Under the pieces are notes generated by a model. It made no database searches. It was given only the letters and a program-made list of their open reading frames with translations, and was not told the origin of the DNA. Positions 9,316-18,894 of a stretch of 64,000 bases of DNA are shown one piece after another. Every line of letters begins with the position of its first letter. Within the stretch, counting starts at the first letter, position 1. Source of the DNA: an uncultured Desulfobacterium sp. (GTDB taxonomy: Bacteria; Desulfobacterota; DSM-4660; Desulfatiglandales; Desulfatiglandaceae); contig LT984855.1 of NCBI GenBank assembly GCA_900258555.1, forward strand, positions 431,821 to 495,820, written 5' to 3'. The position numbers and the translations under genes are program-made.

Positions 9316-10344
9316 TCAGAGGTCACTAACCGCCTCTTCCAATTCCTTGACTGAGATCTTTCTTATGACTGCCTTACCAATGCCCTCAAGCAAAACAAAA
9401 TCAATGTCGTCTCCAACCCTCTTCTTGTCTTTTTTAATAGCATCAACCATCATATCTTTATCTGCTCTTAATGTAGTAGGGAGGTCCAATTTAACGAGCA
9501 ATTCCTTAATTCTTTCAAAATCGGAGGGTAATAACAGGGTTTTTGTAACGGAAAGTTGTGAAGCAACAACCATGCCAACGCTAATTGCTTCCCCATGAAG
9601 AAATGCATCTGTCGTCTTCTCGATTGCATGGCCGAATGTATGCCCGAAATTGAGTTTTTTCCGTTCGCCCTTTTCCCGCTCATCCATGTTCACTACGCCT
9701 GATTTTATTACAACCGAATCATAAACCAGTTTACCTATTGCTTCCTCATCCAGATCTAGCGCCCTCTCAAAATTTCTCTCAAGATAGTCACACATTGAGG
9801 CATCCCCGATAAAGGCATGCTTCGCTATCTCTGCCAGACCGCAAAGAACCTCCCTCTTTGGCAGGGTTTTTAACAGGTCCATGTCGCAAATTACGAATTC
9901 CGGTTGATTAAATGTCCCGATCATGTTTTTGTATCCGTGAAAATTGACGCCGTTTTTCCCGCCAACGCTGGCGTCAACCTGTGCCAAGAGAGTGGAAGAA
10001 ACAAATCCGAATCTTAACCCCCTCATATAGGTTGAAGCGACAAACCCAGCGATGTCACATACGATGCCGCCCCCTATGCCGACGATAAATGTTGAGCGAT
10101 CAGCCTCATGGTCCACAAGCTGGTCATAGATATATCGGACCGTATCCAGATTTTTTATCTTTTCACCAGTAGAAATTTTAATGAGATCGCAGTTGGGAAA
10201 TTTATCCCCATAGAGTCCCTCCACCGTTGTGTCAGTAATCACAACAGGCCTTTGGACCGGCAAGTAAGATCCAAGACGTTCAAGCTTCTCACCGACCAGA
10301 ATTCTGGAATCGCCGTTTACCCCTTTAATATCAAGAGTTCTCAT
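9316..10344 (-). CDS. aroB: 3-dehydroquinate synthase
   Basis: The frame is open from 10380, but the ATG at 10344 has GGGAGC at good spacing and begins the conserved fold, giving 342 aa. Motifs include the NAD-binding 'GIGGGIVCDIAGF', 'STLLAQVDASVGGKNGVN', and the metal-binding 'GLAEIAKHA' and 'NFGHTFGHAIE'. It converts DAHP to 3-dehydroquinate in the shikimate pathway using NAD and a divalent metal. It is divergent from the HMGL-type aldolase gene. Related cyclases (2-deoxy-scyllo-inosose or valiolone synthases) share the fold, so substrate is inferred from overall likeness. Confidence 0.9.
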   Translation of the reverse strand: MRTLDIKGVNGDSRILVGEKLERLGSYLPVQRPVVITDTTVEGLYGDKFPNCDLIKISTGEKIKNLDTVRYIYDQLVDHEADRSTFIVGIGGGIVCDIAGFVASTYMRGLRFGFVSSTLLAQVDASVGGKNGVNFHGYKNMIGTFNQPEFVICDMDLLKTLPKREVLCGLAEIAKHAFIGDASMCDYLERNFERALDLDEEAIGKLVYDSVVIKSGVVNMDEREKGERKKLNFGHTFGHAIEKTTDAFLHGEAISVGMVVASQLSVTKTLLLPSDFERIKELLVKLDLPTTLRADKDMMVDAIKKDKKRVGDDIDFVLLEGIGKAVIRKISVKELEEAVSDL

Positions 10345-10496
10345 ACAATAGCTCCCATAAAAAGCACCCTTTTGTGTCAAAGCTTTTTATTGAATTACAG
10401 CGGAAATTGGTTTATAAGTAAAAGCTTTTTAAAAAGCAACTCTTTTAATAGGGCAAATATTATTATCAAAACAGTTACATAGGAAAAGGTGACAGC

Positions 10497-11447
10497 ATGT
10501 ACAGACCCCAGATAAAGGTCACAGATTGCTCAATACGTGACGGCGGACTAATGAACAAGCACATGTTCAGTTATGAATTTGTAAGAAAGGTTTATGAGGC
10601 CCTTTCCAAGGCCGGTGTTGACTACATCGAACTGGGATACAAAAATTCAAAGGAGATGTTTTCCACCGAAGAATACGGGCCCTGGAAATTCTGCGATGAT
10701 GATGATATCTCAAGGGTTATTGACGGGATAGAATCAAAATCAAAGATTGCGGTAATGGCTGATGTGGGTCGAGTTAATATGACAGACATAAGACTTGCCT
10801 CGGAGAGTCCGGTTCATATGATCCGAACCGCCGTCTATGTCAAGGAAATAGACAAGGCTATAAATATGGCCAATGAATTTCACGACAAGGGATATGAAAC
10901 AACAATCAACGTCATGGCCATTTCCAGAGATCAGGGGCCTGAACTTGACGAAGCGCTTGATCAGATGGAAAAGGAGTGCAACTGCGATGCCATATATGTT
11001 GTTGACAGTTTCGGGGCGCTTTACCAGGAAAACATTCAGCACCTAATGAAAAGGTTTAAAAACTACATAAAAACAAAAGACTTAGGTTTTCACGGCCACA
11101 ACAATCAGCAGCTTGCATTCAGCAACACCATCGAGGCCATAATACAAAATGCTAACCGTCTGGATGGGACTGTCTTCGGCATTGGCAGGGCTGCGGGCAA
11201 CTGTCACTTGGAACTGCTCCTGGGTTTTCTGAAAAACCCCAAATATAATATCTTGCCTGTGCTGGATCTGATTGCCGAAGAATTTATCCCATTGAGGGAA
11301 ACCTTGGAGTGGGGATATACAATTCCCTATGCGATTACCGGTATGAAAAATGAGCATCCCAGATCTGCAATGGCGCTCAGGGCGAGTGAAAACAAGGATA
11401 ACTACTCTGAATTCTATGAAAACCTGCTAAGCTCCAAGATGGATTAA
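10497..11447 (+). CDS. HMGL-type aldolase (4-hydroxy-2-oxovalerate aldolase-like)
   Basis: This 316-aa TIM-barrel protein opens with 'KVTDCSIRDGG', the metal/active-site motif of the HMG-CoA lyase/DRE-TIM superfamily, and carries the second metal motif 'GFHGHNNQQ' near residue 200. It most resembles single-domain aldolase catalytic domains related to MhpE, which cleave or condense 2-oxo acids. The ribosome-binding site is 'AGGAAAAGG'. The KDPG aldolase gene follows 8 bases later, so the pair may handle related 2-oxo acid chemistry. The substrate is unknown; members of this subgroup also occur in polysaccharide loci. Confidence 0.75.
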   Translation: MYRPQIKVTDCSIRDGGLMNKHMFSYEFVRKVYEALSKAGVDYIELGYKNSKEMFSTEEYGPWKFCDDDDISRVIDGIESKSKIAVMADVGRVNMTDIRLASESPVHMIRTAVYVKEIDKAINMANEFHDKGYETTINVMAISRDQGPELDEALDQMEKECNCDAIYVVDSFGALYQENIQHLMKRFKNYIKTKDLGFHGHNNQQLAFSNTIEAIIQNANRLDGTVFGIGRAAGNCHLELLLGFLKNPKYNILPVLDLIAEEFIPLRETLEWGYTIPYAITGMKNEHPRSAMALRASENKDNYSEFYENLLSSKMD

Positions 11448-11455
11448 GGTATTTA

Positions 11456-12079
11456 ATGGACATCAGCAAATTCAAGAGTCTTCCCTTGCTGGGCATATTG
11501 CGAGGGATAAAAGAGGATTCAATCGAACCCCTTATTGAGACTGTAGTAGCCTCTGGACTCAAGACAATCGAGATAACCATGAACACTAAAGGCGCTCATG
11601 ACCTTATCAGGCGAACAGTCAAGGCGGCCGATGATCGGCTGGTTGTTGGTGCAGGCACAGTTTTGACAATGGAAGACCTTCAGTCAGCCCTTGATGCGGG
11701 AGCGACATTCATCGTCCTGCCGGTGCTGGTAGCTGATGTCGTCAGATATTGCGCGAAAAACAGTATCCCGGTCTTTCCAGGTGCTTTTACTCCGCAGGAA
11801 GTTTACAACGCCTGGCTGGCAGGGGCAACTATGGTCAAGGTATTTCCTGCCGGGTTACTTGGCCCGAAATACTTTGCAGAACTAAAGGGACCGTTTAATG
11901 ACATTGAACTGCTTGCATGCGGCGGCGTCAATGTAGACACAATAGGGATGTTTTTCTCTTCCGGCGCATCCGCCGCGGCATTTGGAGCCGGGACCTTTAA
12001 AAAGGCCTGGCTGGAGCAACGCGACTTTTCCAGCATCAGAAGGTCAATCGAGGACCTTATAGAAAAAATTCCTATCTAA
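11456..12079 (+). CDS. eda: 2-keto-3-deoxy-6-phosphogluconate / 4-hydroxy-2-oxoglutarate aldolase
   Basis: The 207-aa length is typical of class I KDPG/KHG aldolases. Visible motifs are 'LLGILRGI' (N-terminal Arg), 'TIEITMNT' (catalytic Glu), 'VVGAGTVLT', 'FPGAFTPQEV' and 'MVKVFPAG', whose Lys (about residue 127) forms the Schiff base. It cleaves KDPG to pyruvate and glyceraldehyde-3-phosphate, or the related 4-hydroxy-2-oxoglutarate. No Entner-Doudoroff dehydratase (edd) is present in the window, so the 2-oxoglutarate-type or another role alongside the upstream HMGL aldolase is possible. Confidence 0.85.
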   Translation: MDISKFKSLPLLGILRGIKEDSIEPLIETVVASGLKTIEITMNTKGAHDLIRRTVKAADDRLVVGAGTVLTMEDLQSALDAGATFIVLPVLVADVVRYCAKNSIPVFPGAFTPQEVYNAWLAGATMVKVFPAGLLGPKYFAELKGPFNDIELLACGGVNVDTIGMFFSSGASAAAFGAGTFKKAWLEQRDFSSIRRSIEDLIEKIPI

Positions 12080-12134
12080 AAAGGCACATTTTTTGCTATG
12101 TTATAGATAACACCCGGGACTTCAAGGAAATAGC

Positions 12135-13892
12135 ATGAAAAAACCAGTCCTCGTCGGCAAAACAACATGGCATAGCCTGATCAGCAACGTCAGACAATTC
12201 ATATCGGCAGATAAGGTAGGCACAAAAGCCAAGTGGCTTTTTTTACTTCTCATATTCTTTCTATTCGGCATCAACGGTCTAAATGTGTTGAATAGCTATG
12301 TCGGCAGGGATTTCATGACGGCTATCGAGGACCGAAACAGGGCCGAATTTATTCGTATGGCGCTATTCTATATAGGTGTGTTTGCCGCCTCCACCATTGT
12401 TGCAGTTTCCTACCACTATGCAGAAGAACGTTTAGGTCTTCTTTGGAGAAGGTGGGCGACAAAACAGGCCTTGATCAGTTATGCTGACAACAGGGTCTAC
12501 CACCGTCTTAAATTAAGCGGTGAAATCGGAAACCCGGATCAGCGCATCGCTGATGACATTCGAACATTCAGCGTCACAACCCTTTCGTTCATATTAATGG
12601 TATTAAACGGCAGTTTTACTGTGATCGCCTTTTCCGGGGTATTGTGGTCCATCAGCCCGATGTTGTTTGTTGTCTCAGTGCTCTATGCCTCGGCAGGGAC
12701 CTTCCTGACATTCATTCTTGGCCGTCCACTGGCCAGACTAAACTTCGATCAGTTGGACAAGGAGGCAAATTTCCGCGGGTCACTTATATACCTTAGGGGA
12801 AATGCCGAGTCAGTGGCAATTTCTCGCCGTGAAGGACACCTTATACAACTGGCCCTGAAAAACCTTGATGATCTTGCCAGGAATTTTCGCTCCATCATTG
12901 CAATAAACAGGAATGTAAATTTCTTTATAACCGGCTATAATTGGATGATACAGATCATCCCTGCCTTGATTATCGCCCCGCTCTTCATTAACGGAACGGT
13001 CAAATTCGGGGTGATTACCCAGTCGGCAATAGCTTTTACACAATTGCTGGGAGCCTTTTCGCTCATCGTTACCCAGTTTCAATCCATATCCTCTTACACT
13101 GCTGTACTTGCAAGACTCTCTTCTCTAATAGAAGCGGCTGAAAGGGAAAAAGCGACATTATTATCTGAAACCACTTATTCAGTAGAAGAAGGACGGGTGG
13201 CATACCAAGACTTGACCGTTTATTCAGCCCACAGCGGAAGGCTGCTAATAAAAAGGCTTTCAGTCTCTATTGACCACGGGACACGCGTCCTTGTCCGAGG
13301 CAGCGACGAATCGGCCAGGGCTGCCCTTCTTCACTCAACTATCGGTCTTTGGCATGTTCATGAAGGACACATCGTCCGCCCCTCGCTGGATCAGATTATG
13401 GTCATTACTGAATTGCCCTATTTACCTCCGGGGACGCTTCGTGAGTTGCTCCTCGGTCCCTGGCCCGAGCAGGGGGCAATAGATCGTATGGAAAGCATAC
13501 GGGTCTCTGAGGACCGTATAATAGATATTTTAAGCAAATTAAAAATAGAATGGCTCGTGGCGCGCTTTGGGGGCTTGGATAACCGCCAGCACTGGGAAAA
13601 CTGCCTTCCACTCGAGGATCAGCAATTCCTTGTGCTGGCCCGCGTCTTACTGGTTGGTCCGCGCTTTGCGTTTCTTGAAAAGCCGGGCACCACCCTCGAT
13701 CCCGAACAGCTTGACTGGATTTTAGAGATGCTTACGAAGCGATCCATAACTTACGTAACCTTTGAAGACCAAGAGGGAAAAGTTAACCCTAACCGCTACG
13801 ATATGCTACTGGAGTTACAGGACGCAGGGGCCTGGAGTTATAAACCCATCAAGGATGCCAAAATCATTAACTTTAACTCTGCGGCAGCCTGA
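12135..13892 (+). CDS. SbmA/BacA/ABCD-like ABC transporter with degenerate ATPase domain
   Basis: The 585-aa protein has an N-terminal membrane domain of the ABC_membrane_2 (YddA/SbmA/BacA) type with about six hydrophobic helices (from 'WLFLLLIFFLFGING' to about residue 330), then a C-terminal nucleotide-binding domain (about 365-560). That domain lacks key residues: Walker A reads 'RGSDESARAALL' instead of GxxGxGKST, the signature helix reads 'LPLEDQQFLVLAR' instead of LSGGEQQR, and Walker B reads 'FAFLEKPGTTLD' with Lys in place of the catalytic Glu. It should bind or hydrolyse ATP poorly, if at all. The family moves peptides, vitamins or acyl-CoA; cargo is unknown. Confidence 0.8.
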   Translation: MKKPVLVGKTTWHSLISNVRQFISADKVGTKAKWLFLLLIFFLFGINGLNVLNSYVGRDFMTAIEDRNRAEFIRMALFYIGVFAASTIVAVSYHYAEERLGLLWRRWATKQALISYADNRVYHRLKLSGEIGNPDQRIADDIRTFSVTTLSFILMVLNGSFTVIAFSGVLWSISPMLFVVSVLYASAGTFLTFILGRPLARLNFDQLDKEANFRGSLIYLRGNAESVAISRREGHLIQLALKNLDDLARNFRSIIAINRNVNFFITGYNWMIQIIPALIIAPLFINGTVKFGVITQSAIAFTQLLGAFSLIVTQFQSISSYTAVLARLSSLIEAAEREKATLLSETTYSVEEGRVAYQDLTVYSAHSGRLLIKRLSVSIDHGTRVLVRGSDESARAALLHSTIGLWHVHEGHIVRPSLDQIMVITELPYLPPGTLRELLLGPWPEQGAIDRMESIRVSEDRIIDILSKLKIEWLVARFGGLDNRQHWENCLPLEDQQFLVLARVLLVGPRFAFLEKPGTTLDPEQLDWILEMLTKRSITYVTFEDQEGKVNPNRYDMLLELQDAGAWSYKPIKDAKIINFNSAAA

Positions 13893-14021
13893 CCTCATTT
13901 TTGCAACTTATAGAACTTACAACATCTTGGCCCTGACCATCAAAGGCGGCACAGGATGATCCAATACGCAGGAGATTACCCCTTACTGAGACCTTTCTGA
14001 AACGAACAAAGAGGAAAGATC

Positions 14022-14387
14022 TCACTGCTCGGCCAGCTTGGATCCCTGATCTGGGACATTAGGGCTACTTAAGTCTTCAATAGTATAATTGAAGTCAGAA
14101 GTCCCACTGGAATCAGCCTGATCAGCAATGCCATCAGCCCTCGGATTAGCAACTTGTACCGGATTTTTGCCTGACCAAAACTCAATGGAGTTAAATAAGA
14201 CGCCGTCTCCAATCATCGCGCAAGGATACACCGGTAGAATAATGCAACCAACAAATACCGCTTCATCCAGCCATTTGTTTGCCTGTCCCCTGGTGAAATT
14301 GTGGACATTTTTTGTAAGTCTGAAAGAGCCTGTGCACCCAGCCAAAAACAGGCATACAATTATCAGACAAGTAATAAATCTCTGCAT
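14022..14387 (-). CDS. Lipoprotein, DUF3332-like
   Basis: The 121-aa product begins with a type II signal peptide (basic start, hydrophobic core, lipobox 'LAGC' with Cys18). The body includes 'TKNVHNFTRGQANKWLDE' and 'FNSIEFWSGKNPV', which resemble DUF3332 lipoproteins, where 'FNSIEFWTGKNP' is typical. The hydrophobic middle (about residues 46-66) may be a membrane-associated hairpin. The C-terminal 40 residues are acidic and low-complexity. It lies 29 bases after the exported PCMT gene on the same strand. Function is unknown. Confidence 0.7.
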   Translation of the reverse strand: MQRFITCLIIVCLFLAGCTGSFRLTKNVHNFTRGQANKWLDEAVFVGCIILPVYPCAMIGDGVLFNSIEFWSGKNPVQVANPRADGIADQADSSGTSDFNYTIEDLSSPNVPDQGSKLAEQ

Positions 14388-14416
14388 CTTTAGTCCTCCT
14401 TTTTTAAAATTTAAAC

Positions 14417-15124
14417 TTACTCTTTGACCATAGGGACGAAGCGGACATCCATCACATCCCTTCTCTGAACAGTATCGTCTGTCTTTGTCACCTTAACCAG
14501 TTGCTGAACCCCGTCTCGCCTCCCCACAGGGAGGATCATATGGCCCCCGTCTTTGAGCTGAGAGACCAACGCCTGCGGGATGTCCTCTGCCGCGCAGGTG
14601 ACTACAATGGCATCAAAGGGAGCCATATCAGGCCAACCCTTGTGTCCATCACCAATCATTACATGGACATTCTTATAGCCAAGCTCTTTGAGCAACTTTT
14701 CTGCCCGTCTTCCAAGCGCCTCGACGATCTCGATCGTATAGACCTCGTTAGCCAAGCCGGCCAGGATTGCTGCCTGATAGCCTGAACCGGTACCGATCTC
14801 AAGCACCCTGTCCTCACCGGAAAGCTCTAAGGCCTCGGTCATAAACGCCACTATATAGGGTTGGGAGATAGTCTGTCCCTCTCCAATAGATACGGGGTAA
14901 TCCCCATAGGCTGCAGATCTGTAGGCCTGAGGCACAAAAAGGTGCCTGGGCACGGTTTCCATCGCCTTTATCACCCTGGGGTCTTTTATACCCCTTGAAA
15001 TGATCTGCTCCTTGACCATGCGCGCCCTGACGCGGTTAAAGTCTTGGGCCTCACTTGCAGAACCGGCAGACAGGCACAGGAGCGCCACAGCAAACAAGGT
15101 CATATTAAAACATTTTTGGTACAT
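14417..15124 (-). CDS. pcm: Protein-L-isoaspartate O-methyltransferase with signal peptide
   Basis: The 235-aa product carries the PCMT fold with SAM motif 'VLEIGTGSGYQAAILA', the upstream 'GEGQTISQPYIVAFM' and the domain start 'RARMVKEQIISRGI'. It methylates L-isoaspartyl residues so that damaged proteins can be repaired. Unlike the cytosolic enzyme, it begins with a hydrophobic stretch ('MTLFAVALLCLSAGSASEA') that looks like a cleavable Sec signal, predicting periplasmic location. How SAM would be supplied there is unclear; the leader may instead be an anchor. It lies 20 bases after ruvB on the same strand. Confidence 0.88.
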   Translation of the reverse strand: MYQKCFNMTLFAVALLCLSAGSASEAQDFNRVRARMVKEQIISRGIKDPRVIKAMETVPRHLFVPQAYRSAAYGDYPVSIGEGQTISQPYIVAFMTEALELSGEDRVLEIGTGSGYQAAILAGLANEVYTIEIVEALGRRAEKLLKELGYKNVHVMIGDGHKGWPDMAPFDAIVVTCAAEDIPQALVSQLKDGGHMILPVGRRDGVQQLVKVTKTDDTVQRRDVMDVRFVPMVKE

Positions 15125-15144
15125 TACCTATCACTTATGGTAAG

Positions 15145-16176
15145 TTAAAACAATCTCTTCTGCACCGGCGCCCATTCTGTCCGAAACTCAATACCCAGAT
15201 GATTGTAAGCAATCCGGGTCGCAACCCTCCCCTGTGGAGTCCTTTTGATGTATCCTTGCTGAATGAGAAAAGGTTCATATACATCTTCTATTGTATCTTT
15301 CTCTTCACTTACTGCAGCGGAAAGGCTTGCAAGACCGATAGGCCCCCCATCGAATTTCTTTATGATGGTACTCAGTATGTGACGGTCCATCTTGTCGAGG
15401 CCCTTTTCATCCACCTCCAGCATATGAAGTGCATGGTCGGCTACCTCCCTGGATATGATGCCGTCCGCTTTTACCTCGGCAAAGTCCCTGACCCTTCTTA
15501 AGAGCCTGTTCGCAACCCTGGGAGTCCCCCTTGAACGCTTGGCTATCTCAAGGGCGCCTTCTTCCTTAATCGGGATATCCAGGATCCTGGCAGACCTCTC
15601 CACAATCTTTTTCAGGTCTTCGGGTTCGTAGAACTCAAGTCTGAGCACAACCCCGAAGCGATCCCTTAGAGGAGGGGTTAAAAGACCTGCCCTGGTGGTT
15701 GCGCCGGTAAGTGTAAAGGGCGGAAGAGGTATCTTCATGGTCCTGGCGGAAGGGCCCTGACCAATAATGATATCCAGCTCAAAATCTTCCATAGCCGGGT
15801 AGAGGATCTCCTCAACCACATGATTCAGACGGTGGATTTCATCAATGAAAAGAACGTCTCTGGGCTCAAGGCTGGTCAGTATCGCGGCCAGGTCTCCGGC
15901 CTTTTCTATTACAGGACCCGATGTGCTTCTGATGTTTACGCCCAGTTCATTGGCTATGATGTGAGCAAGCGACGTCTTTCCAAGTCCCGGACTCCCGTGA
16001 AAAAGCACATGATCCAGCGCCTCGGACCTGGCCTTGGCCGCCGCTATAAAGACCGCAAGATTCTTTTTCATCTCCTCCTGCCCCACATATTCATCAAGGC
16101 TGCTGGGTCGAAGGGATATCTCTGCCCGAACCTCGTCATCCTGAAGTTCAGGATTTATGACTCTGTCATCAACCAT
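15145..16176 (-). CDS. ruvB: Holliday junction branch-migration helicase RuvB
   Basis: The 343-aa length is normal. It has the family start '[19 protein letters not shown]', Walker A 'GSPGLGKTS', Walker B '[12 protein letters not shown]', sensor '[19 protein letters not shown]' and the C-terminal winged helix. It forms the hexameric motor loaded by RuvA on Holliday junctions. It follows ruvA by about 70 bases that include an AT-rich dispersed repeat copy. ruvC and yebC precede it, the common yebC-ruvCAB arrangement. Confidence 0.98.
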   Translation of the reverse strand: MVDDRVINPELQDDEVRAEISLRPSSLDEYVGQEEMKKNLAVFIAAAKARSEALDHVLFHGSPGLGKTSLAHIIANELGVNIRSTSGPVIEKAGDLAAILTSLEPRDVLFIDEIHRLNHVVEEILYPAMEDFELDIIIGQGPSARTMKIPLPPFTLTGATTRAGLLTPPLRDRFGVVLRLEFYEPEDLKKIVERSARILDIPIKEEGALEIAKRSRGTPRVANRLLRRVRDFAEVKADGIISREVADHALHMLEVDEKGLDKMDRHILSTIIKKFDGGPIGLASLSAAVSEEKDTIEDVYEPFLIQQGYIKRTPQGRVATRIAYNHLGIEFRTEWAPVQKRLF

Positions 16177-16185
16177 ACAATTTAA

Positions 16186-16222
16186 TTTTGGATTTTGAAT
16201 TCTTAATTTTTAATTTGTTGAG
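16186..16222. repeat. AT-rich dispersed intergenic repeat (copy in ruvA-ruvB gap)
   Basis: A stretch built from AATTTT / TTGAATT / TTTTTAATTTG units. Similar stretches occur at about 24046-24080, 35108-35206 and 63779-63816. All lie between genes. Confidence 0.4.
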
Positions 16223-16245
16223 GATCTAAAGCAGTTAAGTCTCTT

Positions 16246-16854
16246 TTAAGACAATATCCTCAAAGACTCCCTGATTAATGCCTCCAGAGTGGTTTCCTTG
16301 ACAGCTGAGGCCGCCTTTTCAAGTGCAGGTTTGGCGGTCTTTACAGTATACCCCAGATTGACCAGGGCTGACAGGGCATCATCGAAAAGGCGTTTTTCTT
16401 TTACCCCCGCAACATGAATGGCAGGGACATCCTTTTTCCCATAGACCTTCACGGCCCGCTCTTTAAGTTCAAGCACAATGCGCTCAGAGGTCTTTTTACC
16501 CAAACCTGGAATGGCTTGAAGGCGAACGCTGTCGCCCCTGGCTATAGCATCAAGCAGGTCCTGTGGGCCCATGCCTGAAAGTATATTATTCGCAAGCCTT
16601 GGACCGATACCTGAGACGGAGATTAACATCAGGAAGATGTCTTTTTCAAGTATTGTATGAAATCCGAAAAGGCTCAGGGCGTCTTCCCGGACATGGGTGT
16701 ATATATGGAGACTTGCCTCCACGGTCTCTTCAGGAAGCTTATAGAATGTGGAAAGGGGCACAAAGACCTCATAGCCTACACCGGCGATATCAATGATCAC
16801 TGATTCTGTCGTCTTCTTAAGCAATACCCCGTGTAAGTGCGCAATCATTTGCAA
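16246..16854 (-). CDS. ruvA: Holliday junction DNA-binding subunit RuvA
   Basis: The 202-aa product has the OB-fold N-terminus ('[27 protein letters not shown]' region), helix-hairpin-helix motifs 'VSGIGPRLANNIL' and 'IPGLGKKTSERIVLELK', and a C-terminal domain that binds RuvB. The frame opens at ATG 16854; a second in-frame ATG at 16848 ('MIAHL') matches the usual family start. The gene overlaps ruvC by 10 bases, so they are co-translated. Confidence 0.97.
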   Translation of the reverse strand: MQMIAHLHGVLLKKTTESVIIDIAGVGYEVFVPLSTFYKLPEETVEASLHIYTHVREDALSLFGFHTILEKDIFLMLISVSGIGPRLANNILSGMGPQDLLDAIARGDSVRLQAIPGLGKKTSERIVLELKERAVKVYGKKDVPAIHVAGVKEKRLFDDALSALVNLGYTVKTAKPALEKAASAVKETTLEALIRESLRILS

Positions 16855-17381
16855 AGCTTCTTATAGTGACTGAATTTATTGCTGCATCGGGATATTTCGG
16901 CTGGCGGGGAATATCTTGTCCAGTTCAGATGACAAATAGCGACAGCCAGGGCGTCGGATGTATCCAGATTGAGGTTTTGCTTGAGTCTCAGTATGACATT
17001 GACCATGGAACGGACCTGCTCTTTGCCCGCCCTTCCATAGCCGACAATGGATTTTTTGACCTCAAGGGGCGTATATTCAAAGATCTTAAGACCACGCTCC
17101 GCTGCTGCAATCAGGACCGCTGCCCTGGCATGCCCGAGTTTTAAGGAACTCTGGACATTTTTGGCGTAGAATATATCTTCAATGGCCATCTCATGGGGCC
17201 CATATTCATCCATGATTTTCTTCATGGACTTAAATATGTTATACACCCTGTCATAGAAAGGGATGCGTTCGGATGAACGGATATAGCCCGAGCCTATGTA
17301 GGAGACATATTGATTCTTCTTCTCAATAACCCCATACCCTGTCACCCTTGAGCCGGGATCAACCCCGAGCACCAACATCAC
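16845..17381 (-). CDS. ruvC: Holliday junction resolvase RuvC
   Basis: The 178-aa product opens with '[16 protein letters not shown]' (first catalytic Asp), then shows '[22 protein letters not shown]' (Glu and substrate-binding segment) and '[12 protein letters not shown]' (C-terminal catalytic Asps), the RNase H-like active site. It cuts Holliday junctions symmetrically. It overlaps yebC upstream by ATGA and ruvA downstream by 10 bases. Confidence 0.97.
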   Translation of the reverse strand: MMLVLGVDPGSRVTGYGVIEKKNQYVSYIGSGYIRSSERIPFYDRVYNIFKSMKKIMDEYGPHEMAIEDIFYAKNVQSSLKLGHARAAVLIAAAERGLKIFEYTPLEVKKSIVGYGRAGKEQVRSMVNVILRLKQNLNLDTSDALAVAICHLNWTRYSPPAEISRCSNKFSHYKKLCK

Positions 17382-18124
17382 CCAAGGGCCTCCATTACCT
17401 CGTCGGAGATGTCAAAGTTTGAATAGACATTGCTGACATCATCCAGATCCTCAAGGCCCTGCATCAGATTTATTACCTGCTGAGCCTTCTTGCCCTCCAA
17501 CTCTACGGTATTATTCGGAATCATTGTAACCTGCGCCATGGTATAAGGAATGCCTGCATTATCAACTGCCTTTTTTACCGCCTCAAATTCGGGAACACCG
17601 GAAATGACATTGAATTCTTCTCCCTCTTCCTTCACATCCTCTGCGCCCGCCTCAAGGGCCAGATCCAGCAGCTTCTCTTCATCCACCTTTTCCTTTTCAA
17701 TGATAATCAGGCCCCTTTTTGCAAATAAATAGGCCACACAGCCGGGTGCGCCAAGGCTCCCGCCATGACGTTCAAAGAGGTGCTTTACATCAGATACCGT
17801 TCTGTTCTTGTTATCAGTCAGGCAATCAACAAGGACGGCAACACCGCCAGGTCCATATCCCTCATAGGTAATCTCCTCATATGAAGCGCCCTCCAGCTCA
17901 CCTGTGCCCTTTTTTATTGCCCTTTCGATGTTATCCTTGGGCATGTTTTCCGATTTGGCAAGCAGGATGGCCGCCCTCAGGCGAGGGTTGCCTCCGGGGT
18001 CACCACCTCCGGTACGAGCGGCAACGGTTATTTCCCTGATGATCTTTGTGAAGACCTTGCCGCGCTTTGCATCTGCCGCACCCTTCTTGTGTTTTATAGA
18101 ACTCCATTTATTATGACCTGACAT
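17378..18124 (-). CDS. yebC: YebC/PmpR-family protein
   Basis: The 248-aa product begins '[15 protein letters not shown]', the hallmark of the YebC/TACO1 family, and has the conserved '[14 protein letters not shown]', '[12 protein letters not shown]' and '[19 protein letters not shown]'. Members act as transcriptional regulators (PmpR) or as translation factors that relieve ribosome stalling at proline stretches. It is the first gene of the yebC-ruvC-ruvA-ruvB unit, with a GGAGGG ribosome-binding site. Confidence 0.96.
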   Translation of the reverse strand: MSGHNKWSSIKHKKGAADAKRGKVFTKIIREITVAARTGGGDPGGNPRLRAAILLAKSENMPKDNIERAIKKGTGELEGASYEEITYEGYGPGGVAVLVDCLTDNKNRTVSDVKHLFERHGGSLGAPGCVAYLFAKRGLIIIEKEKVDEEKLLDLALEAGAEDVKEEGEEFNVISGVPEFEAVKKAVDNAGIPYTMAQVTMIPNNTVELEGKKAQQVINLMQGLEDLDDVSNVYSNFDISDEVMEALG

Positions 18125-18165
18125 GTTTCCCTCCTGACAACAGATATTTTTTGATATCCAATTCC

Positions 18166-18771
18166 CTAAACACCGGCTTGACGATCAACAAAACCCAACC
18201 CTATAAGGTAGACCTCCCTGCTATGCTTGCGCGTCGCCTGTGACCTGAAAAGTCGAACCGCCTCAAAGTTGGCTGCCACCTCAGCCTTAAATGATCTGAG
18301 GTCCTCTCCTTCAAAGACCTTACACAAAAAATTGCCCTTGACCCGTAGCATGGCACCGGCAATTTGCAAAGCGCGCCTTACCAAATCCATTGACCGGCTG
18401 ACATCTGTCAACTTTACACCAGTTGTCTGCGGGGCAAGATCACTTATGACCACGTCCATTTGCCCGACTTCCCCTGCCAGTGCCGCCATGTCCAGGGAAA
18501 ATACATCGGCCTGAACAAACCTGAAATTGGGGGAAGCGAGCTTAGTCGGGCTTGACAGGTCAACTCCAATCACCTTTCCCTGTAATCCGACCTTTTTTAT
18601 CCCATATTGAGACCAGGAACCGGGATAGCAGCCAAGATCGAGAAGACGGTCTCCCTTGTGGATCAAATTGAATTTTTTATCTATCTCCTCAAGCTTATAA
18701 ACCGACCTGGCCAGCCATTTTTCATCCCTGGCCCGGCGGGTGTAATGATCATCCCACCTGTTCGCTTTCAT
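18166..18771 (-). CDS. rlmE: 23S rRNA (uridine-2'-O-)-methyltransferase RlmE/FtsJ
   Basis: The 201-aa product matches RlmE in length and motifs: '[13 protein letters not shown]' (catalytic Lys), SAM motif '[14 protein letters not shown]', 'GVDLSS' and '[14 protein letters not shown]' (catalytic Asp), and the late Lys/Glu pair of the K-D-K-E tetrad. It 2'-O-methylates U2552 in the 23S A-loop. It lies about 40 bases before yebC on the same strand and is divergent from the MoxR gene. Confidence 0.95.
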   Translation of the reverse strand: MKANRWDDHYTRRARDEKWLARSVYKLEEIDKKFNLIHKGDRLLDLGCYPGSWSQYGIKKVGLQGKVIGVDLSSPTKLASPNFRFVQADVFSLDMAALAGEVGQMDVVISDLAPQTTGVKLTDVSRSMDLVRRALQIAGAMLRVKGNFLCKVFEGEDLRSFKAEVAANFEAVRLFRSQATRKHSREVYLIGLGFVDRQAGV

Positions 18772-18894
18772 TTTTTAACTTCTAGCATACATTATATCTG
18801 CTTTGCAAAAAAAATGTATTATAATATAAAGGTCATGCAACGGTAAAGGCTCAGAAAATCAAATGCGTACTCTGCCTCGGAGGGCTAATATCAT

